Under the pieces are notes generated by a model. That model was not told the DNA's origin and did no database searches. It was given only the letters and a program-made list of their open reading frames with translations. A stretch of DNA of 64,000 nt from a bacterium (GTDB lineage Bacteria; Joyebacterota; Joyebacteria; Joyebacterales; Joyebacteraceae): contig JALGZK010000002.1 of NCBI GenBank assembly GCA_025774935.1, forward strand, positions 186,001-250,000, in the 5' to 3' direction. The translations under genes were made by a program, and so were the position numbers. This document shows, piece after piece, positions 59,956-64,000 of the stretch (position 1 is the stretch's first letter; each line of letters starts with the position of its first letter).

Positions 59956-60288
59956 CTAGTGGCCCGTGTCTTCGCGGTACCTGTCGACGACGCTCTTCTC
60001 CCAGAGCGGCACGCCCGAGACGTGCGCGCCCCTCGCGAGGGCGTGGCTGGCGGTCGGCGAGGTCCAGAGGACGAAGACCGCGCAGAGAAGGGCCTTGATG
60101 CCCATCGCGTTCCACCCGCTGTAGACGAGAACCCCGATCAGGATGAGGCACGTCCCCAGCGTCACACACTTCGTCGCCGCCTGAAGCCTGTTGTACACGT
60201 CAGGAAGCCGTAGGAGTCCGAGGGCGCCGACGAGGTCGAACAGCACTCCGATGCCGATGAGGATGTATGCTGCCGTCCCGTTATTCAT
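59956..60288 (-). CDS. mrpG: Mrp-type Na+/H+ antiporter subunit G
   Basis: 110 residues, three membrane segments. Family signature LGLLRLPDVYNRLQAATKCVTLGTCLI and the SPTASHALARGAH loop. Part of the membrane ion-translocating module. ATG overlaps the mrpF end by 8 bases. Confidence 0.92.
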   Translation of the reverse strand: MNNGTAAYILIGIGVLFDLVGALGLLRLPDVYNRLQAATKCVTLGTCLILIGVLVYSGWNAMGIKALLCAVFVLWTSPTASHALARGAHVSGVPLWEKSVVDRYREDTGH

Positions 60289-60535
60289 CGAACCCCCTCC
60301 CCTCCAGGAACTTCGACAGTGCCAGGGTGCCGATGAAGGCCAGAAGCGCCCACGCGATTGCCACGTTCAGGTAGAAGTCCTGTCCCGTGACGATCCCGAA
60401 GATCGCACAGATCCCCACCACCATGACACCGATCGTGTCGATGGCGACGGACCTGTCCGCGGGCGTCGGCCCCATGGCCACCCTGAAGAGGCACATGAAG
60501 CAACCGATGATGAGTAGCATCAGGACGATCATCAT
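60281..60535 (-). CDS. mrpF: Mrp-type Na+/H+ antiporter subunit F
   Basis: 84 residues, three membrane helices: LFRVAMGPTPADRSVAIDTIG is the MrpF signature, followed by IWALL-like helix VAIAWALLAFIGTLALSKFLEG. ATG overlaps the mrpE stop by one base (TAATG). Confidence 0.92.
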   Translation of the reverse strand: MMIVLMLLIIGCFMCLFRVAMGPTPADRSVAIDTIGVMVVGICAIFGIVTGQDFYLNVAIAWALLAFIGTLALSKFLEGRGFDE

Positions 60536-61038
60536 TAGTCGAACACCCTCCTCAAGGTCGGTTCGAAGCGACCCGCAATGTCACGCGTCATCGCCTCGGT
60601 GTCTTCGAGGCGCTCGTGAACGTTGATCCAGTGCACGTAGAGCCAGTCGTCGATGATGTCCACCGTCAGCGTACCCGGCGTCAACGTGATCGAGTTCGCC
60701 AGGAACGTCTTCGCCTCGTCGCTCTGAAGCGTCGTCTTGATCTTCACGATACCCGGGTTGATCGGGAGGTTCGGATGGAGCACCCGGAACATCACGTCGA
60801 AGTTCGCGACGATGATCCAGAACCCGAGGATGATCGCGTGTACGATCGTCCAGAACCACCGCACCGGACTCAGGAACCGCTCGGCGTTCCTCGGCAGAAG
60901 CCCCGCCAGACCCAGCGAGAAGAGGATCGCGAGGACACCCCCCACCACGAGCCCCTGCCAGTCGAGCGACCACGTCAGAAGCAGCCATAGGACGAAGATG
61001 ATGATGCTGTCGAGGAGCTTTCTTTTGAACTTTTCCAT
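60535..61038 (-). CDS. mrpE: Mrp-type Na+/H+ antiporter subunit E
   Basis: 167 residues: two membrane helices (FVLWLLLTWSLDWQGLVVGG) then the soluble MrpE domain with VANFDVMFRVLHPNLPINPGI, LANSITLTPGTLTVDI and IHWINV-like DDWLYVHWINV. Assembly/structural subunit of the antiporter. 16 bases below mrpD. Confidence 0.92.
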   Translation of the reverse strand: MEKFKRKLLDSIIIFVLWLLLTWSLDWQGLVVGGVLAILFSLGLAGLLPRNAERFLSPVRWFWTIVHAIILGFWIIVANFDVMFRVLHPNLPINPGIVKIKTTLQSDEAKTFLANSITLTPGTLTVDIIDDWLYVHWINVHERLEDTEAMTRDIAGRFEPTLRRVFD

Positions 61039-61054
61039 CGGTGCTCCTTACCCC

Positions 61055-62593
61055 CTAGCCGAGAACGAGCTTCACGTACTCCGCGCCGTTCAGGAGAGCG
61101 TCCCTGGCCGGCTCGAGGATCCGGTATCCGAAGACCGGATAGAGGAGGCCGAACCCGACGCAGACGATCGCCAGGATGATGAGCGGAACGTACATCGCGG
61201 CCGGGACCTCCTTCGCCTTCTCCACGGCGCCCCGTACCGAACCGAAGATGATCTCCCGCTGCACCTTCACGTAGTACACGAGCGTCACGAACGCCATCAC
61301 GATGGCGATGCCCGCGACCACGTAGTGCTCCGCCTTCACGACGGCGATCAGGATGATGAGCTTGCTCCAGAACCCGCTGAACGGCGGCACGCCCGAGATC
61401 GAGAGAGCCGCCAGGTTCGTCGTGGCCGACGTGATGGGCATCTTGTCGCGCAGCCCGCCCATCTGTTTCATGTCCCTCGTCCCGGTCGCGTGCTGAATCG
61501 CGCCCGAGGAGAGGAAGAGGAGCGACTTGAACGCGGCGTGGTTCAGGAGGTGGAAGAGCCCACCGAGGATCGCGAGCGCCGCGAGGGACCTCGGCCCGCC
61601 CGTTGCGAGCACCCGGGCGCCGACGCCCAGGCCAAGTATGACGTAGCCCACCTGCCCGATCGAGCTGTACGCCAGGAGCCGCTTGTAGTCCCACTGCCCG
61701 ACGGCGACCAGACCGCCGATGATGATCGAGAGAACGGCGAGCCAGATCATGCTGTTCGCGAGGATCACCGAGCTCGTCACGTTCGGGTCGAACCCGAACA
61801 CGTGGAAGAACACGCGGCAGATCGCGTAGACGCCGAGGCTCTTGATGACGACGCCCGAGAGCATCGCAGAGATCGGCGCCGGGGCCGAAGGGTGTGCGTC
61901 TGGCAGCCACGCGTGGAACGGCACGAGTGCGGCCTTCAGGCTGAAGCCCATGAGGAACATGGCCGCGGCCAGAAGGAGGGCCGGGTTCATGGCCCCCGCG
62001 CCCGAGAACCTCAACGAGATCTCGCGGGCCGCGTCAGCCATGTTGAGCGTGCCGGTGACCGCGTAGACGGTGCCGATGGCGAAGAGGATCATGACCGACG
62101 CCACCGATCCGAGCACGAGGTATTTGAACCCCGCCTCGAGCTCGTCCGCCTCCGTCCCGAACGCCACGAGCGCGTACGACGCGATCGACGCGATCTCAAG
62201 GAACACGTACAGGTTGAAGAGGTCGCCCGACACCACCACACCATTCATCCCCGCGACCATCAACATGAAGAGCGAGTAGTACTTCGGAAGGCCCGAGTAG
62301 GCCGTCATGTACTTGAGCGAGAAGAGGATGCACAGGAACGCGACGACGTTCACCGCGATCAGAAGCAGCACCGTCAGTCCGTCGCTCACCAGCGCGATCC
62401 CCACCGGGGGCGCCCACCCACCCATGTGGTGGGTCACCGCCGTGCTCCCGATCGAGAGGATCGCCATCACCGCCAGGATCACGGTAGAGAGCGCGGCCAG
62501 AACCTCCCCGCTCTTCTTCCACCAGATGCCCAACATCGGGATCAGGAACGCGGCACCGAGCGGAATCGCTACGAACAGTGGAACAGGGCTCAT
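61055..62593 (-). CDS. mrpD: Mrp-type Na+/H+ antiporter subunit D (NuoN/MbhH-like)
   Basis: 512 residues, about fourteen membrane helices of the complex-I antiporter-like family: NLYVFLEIASIASYALVAFG with the helix-5 Glu, LKAALVPFHAWLPDAHPSAP (helix 7 Lys and the HxWLPDAH loop), LAYSSIGQVGYVILGLG and GVPPFSGFWSKLII. Proton-conducting subunit. 3 bases after mrpC. Confidence 0.95.
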   Translation of the reverse strand: MSPVPLFVAIPLGAAFLIPMLGIWWKKSGEVLAALSTVILAVMAILSIGSTAVTHHMGGWAPPVGIALVSDGLTVLLLIAVNVVAFLCILFSLKYMTAYSGLPKYYSLFMLMVAGMNGVVVSGDLFNLYVFLEIASIASYALVAFGTEADELEAGFKYLVLGSVASVMILFAIGTVYAVTGTLNMADAAREISLRFSGAGAMNPALLLAAAMFLMGFSLKAALVPFHAWLPDAHPSAPAPISAMLSGVVIKSLGVYAICRVFFHVFGFDPNVTSSVILANSMIWLAVLSIIIGGLVAVGQWDYKRLLAYSSIGQVGYVILGLGVGARVLATGGPRSLAALAILGGLFHLLNHAAFKSLLFLSSGAIQHATGTRDMKQMGGLRDKMPITSATTNLAALSISGVPPFSGFWSKLIILIAVVKAEHYVVAGIAIVMAFVTLVYYVKVQREIIFGSVRGAVEKAKEVPAAMYVPLIILAIVCVGFGLLYPVFGYRILEPARDALLNGAEYVKLVLG

Positions 62594-62596
62594 CGG

Positions 62597-62944
62597 CTAT
62601 CCCCTCAGCTTGCTGATCTGTGACATGTCGAAGGTTCCGTGCCTCTCGTAGATCCTGATGCACATCGCCACCATGAGCGCCAGTACGCCCAGCCCGATGA
62701 CGATCGAGGTCAGGACGAGCGCCTGCGGAAGCGGGTCGACGAACCTCTCGAGCATCGACGAGTTCATCCCTCGCTCGATAACAGGCGCCACACCACCCTT
62801 CTTGTACCCGACGATGATCAGGTACAGGTTCACGGCGTAGTCCATGATGACCAGGCCGATCACCTTCTTCACGATGTTCTTCTTCGCGACGAGGCAGTAG
62901 AGCCCCATCGTCAGAAGTACCGCGCACAGGAAATAGACCGTCAT
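62597..62944 (-). CDS. mrpC: Mrp-type Na+/H+ antiporter subunit C (NuoK-like)
   Basis: 115 residues, three helices: GLYCLVAKKNIVKKVIGLVIMDYAVNLYLI and DPLPQALVLTSIVIGLGVLALMVAM, the NuoK/MnhC signature, with a longer loop between. ATG overlaps the mrpB stop (ATGA). Confidence 0.93.
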   Translation of the reverse strand: MTVYFLCAVLLTMGLYCLVAKKNIVKKVIGLVIMDYAVNLYLIIVGYKKGGVAPVIERGMNSSMLERFVDPLPQALVLTSIVIGLGVLALMVAMCIRIYERHGTFDMSQISKLRG

Positions 62945-63396
62945 CTGAGTTCACCCTCGATCATGGACCTGAAAGAGCGCCTGCGGAAGATCGCCAGCGC
63001 GCTGAACACGAGAAAGAGCGAGCTCGCAACCTTGAACGCGATCGCGATGTTCGCCGGCAAGATCATCCCCGAGCTCAGGAGCCTGAACTGCTCTCCCCGC
63101 CCGAAGACGTTCATGAAGAAATAGCCGCCCACGACCCCAGCCCACCCAATCAGGAGAAAGGCCAAGGCGCCTGCGGAGTCGAGGATGTGCGCCGCGCGCT
63201 CCCCGAGCTTCGAGAACGCCACCTCCCGCCCGTGCGCCAGCATCAGGAGGATGAAGGCCGACGCGATAATCACGCCGCCCGCGAATCCGCCGCCCGGCGT
63301 CAGGTGGCCGTAGAGGACGATGTACGCTCCGAAGATGATAATGAAGGCGACGACGAAGTCACTGATCGTCTTTACGATCAAGCTCAGACCCTTCAT
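62941..63396 (-). CDS. mrpB: Mrp-type Na+/H+ antiporter subunit B (MnhB domain)
   Basis: 151 residues, four helices: FIIIFGAYIVLYGHLTPGGGFAGGVIIASAFILLMLA, where GHLTPGGGFAGG is diagnostic of MnhB/MbhF. ATG overlaps the upstream gene's stop (ATGA). Confidence 0.93.
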   Translation of the reverse strand: MKGLSLIVKTISDFVVAFIIIFGAYIVLYGHLTPGGGFAGGVIIASAFILLMLAHGREVAFSKLGERAAHILDSAGALAFLLIGWAGVVGGYFFMNVFGRGEQFRLLSSGMILPANIAIAFKVASSLFLVFSALAIFRRRSFRSMIEGELR

Positions 63397-63947
63397 GCGG
63401 ACACCACCTCCTCCCCTGCCTTGCCCGTCCTCCTCAGAATCGCGAGCGCTCCGAGGATCGAGGCGAAGAGGACGGTGGCCTCACCGAGCGTGTCGTACGC
63501 CCGGAAGTCGAGAATGATCGAGGCCACGATGTTGGCGGCGTAGGTCGCCGGCAATCCGGTCTGCACGTACACCTTCGACACCCTCATCAGCGGCTCGCCG
63601 AACGCCGGGAAGCCCGTGCTCCCGAAGATCAGCGCCCCGAACCCCAGGAGCATCCCGAAGAAGATGAGCGATGCGACCATCGCCAGCGTGTCCCGTCCCT
63701 TCTCGATCGCCGTGTTGTCGAGAAGGATCGTCCCCCGGATCAGGATGATGAGCACGAGGACCTCGACCACCAGCTGCGTGATCGCAATGTCCGGCGCGCC
63801 GAGGAACAGGAACGCGATAGACAACGCGAACCCGACCGCGCTCACCGAGATCACGGCGGACAACAGGTTCTTCGTCTCGATGGCGATGATCGAACCCACC
63901 ACCATGAAGACGAGGAGCGTGTACAACTGTGGGGCGATGTTTTCCAT
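63393..63947 (-). CDS. MbhD-MbhE-type fusion (MrpA C-terminal region)
   Basis: 184 residues, about six helices: NLLSAVISVSAVGFALSIAFLFLGAPDIAITQLVVEVL is the DUF4040/MbhD domain; the C-terminal half with YVQTGLPATYAANIVASIILDFRAYDTLGEATVLFASILG is the MbhE-like end of MrpA. In typical MrpA these follow a large NuoL-like domain; here they are a separate gene, as in Mbh-type complexes. ATG 63947. The 53 bases to the window edge contain no identifiable gene end. Confidence 0.88.
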   Translation of the reverse strand: MENIAPQLYTLLVFMVVGSIIAIETKNLLSAVISVSAVGFALSIAFLFLGAPDIAITQLVVEVLVLIILIRGTILLDNTAIEKGRDTLAMVASLIFFGMLLGFGALIFGSTGFPAFGEPLMRVSKVYVQTGLPATYAANIVASIILDFRAYDTLGEATVLFASILGALAILRRTGKAGEEVVSA

Positions 63948-64000
63948 GTACTCGTCTCCCGCCAGTCCCGCGCTGAACCCCTGCTGAACCCGTAAAGGAA

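Overview
The window is GC-rich bacterial chromosome, densely coding on both strands, with short intergenic gaps and housekeeping promoters close to TTGaca-N17-TAnnaT. No rRNA, tRNA, phage, insertion sequence or CRISPR array was seen. Three large secreted proteins end in a FlgD-like/type-A sorting-like tail (PNPF or PNPA, G[RK]xV, WxGxD, VASGVY, then VxLLR/K). Such tails are typical of the FCB superphylum and related candidate phyla. With the high GC and the many secreted proteins, this suggests an uncultivated lineage such as Eisenbacteria or Krumholzibacteriota; that placement is inference.

Layout. 1-3.5 kb: a gdhA 5' end with a long leader, then an asparaginyl-tRNA-synthetase-like enzyme behind an elaborate attenuator-type leader, then a double-domain rRNA methyltransferase-like gene. 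3.6-8.2 kb: a candidate small RNA, a flippase-like membrane protein, a beta-helix protein interrupted by an in-frame UGA, and a secreted pectate-lyase-like protein. 8.3-10.8 kb: a TGS-domain GTPase and a PLP enzyme. 10.9-18.6 kb: an iron-uptake operon (DtxR-type regulator, Cys-rich protein, FeoA, FeoB) running into a prolyl oligopeptidase and small enzymes. 18.7-28.3 kb: VOC protein, glycosyltransferase, diguanylate cyclase, NadE, two tandem M29 aminopeptidases, MscS channel, universal stress protein and a trehalose-phosphatase-like HAD protein. 28.4-36.2 kb: two giant secreted proteins (C25 peptidase; C39-like/beta-helix) flanking endonuclease IV. 36.5-41 kb: peroxiredoxin, GNAT protein, and a transketolase with a histone-H1-like tail. 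41.2-43.1 kb: three small secreted proteins. 43.1-56 kb: MFS exporter, HflX, LEA lipoprotein, hydrogenase maturation protease, FHA-GAF-PP2C phosphatase, nucleoside enzymes, DUF4097 protein, PepF and others. 56.1-59.1 kb: a lower-GC Ser/Thr kinase-TPR gene and a small partner. 59.2-64 kb: an Mrp/Mbh-type antiporter operon ending in a ferredoxin and running off the right edge.

The most notable observations are: (1) a 16-residue C-terminal motif, [ST]-P-[VA]-x-x-x-[ST]-W-G-x-[IV]-K-x-x-Y, shared by four otherwise unrelated secreted proteins, which looks like a second protein-tail class beside the FlgD-like tail; (2) a transketolase carrying seven 15-residue Lys/Pro/Ala repeats; (3) two PyrR-site-like hairpins in one leader, one linked to a terminator and one covering the Shine-Dalgarno of the AsnRS-like gene; (4) a promoter-structured RNA-terminator unit near 3.6 kb. 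All functional statements are read from sequence and memory of protein families; no search was run.
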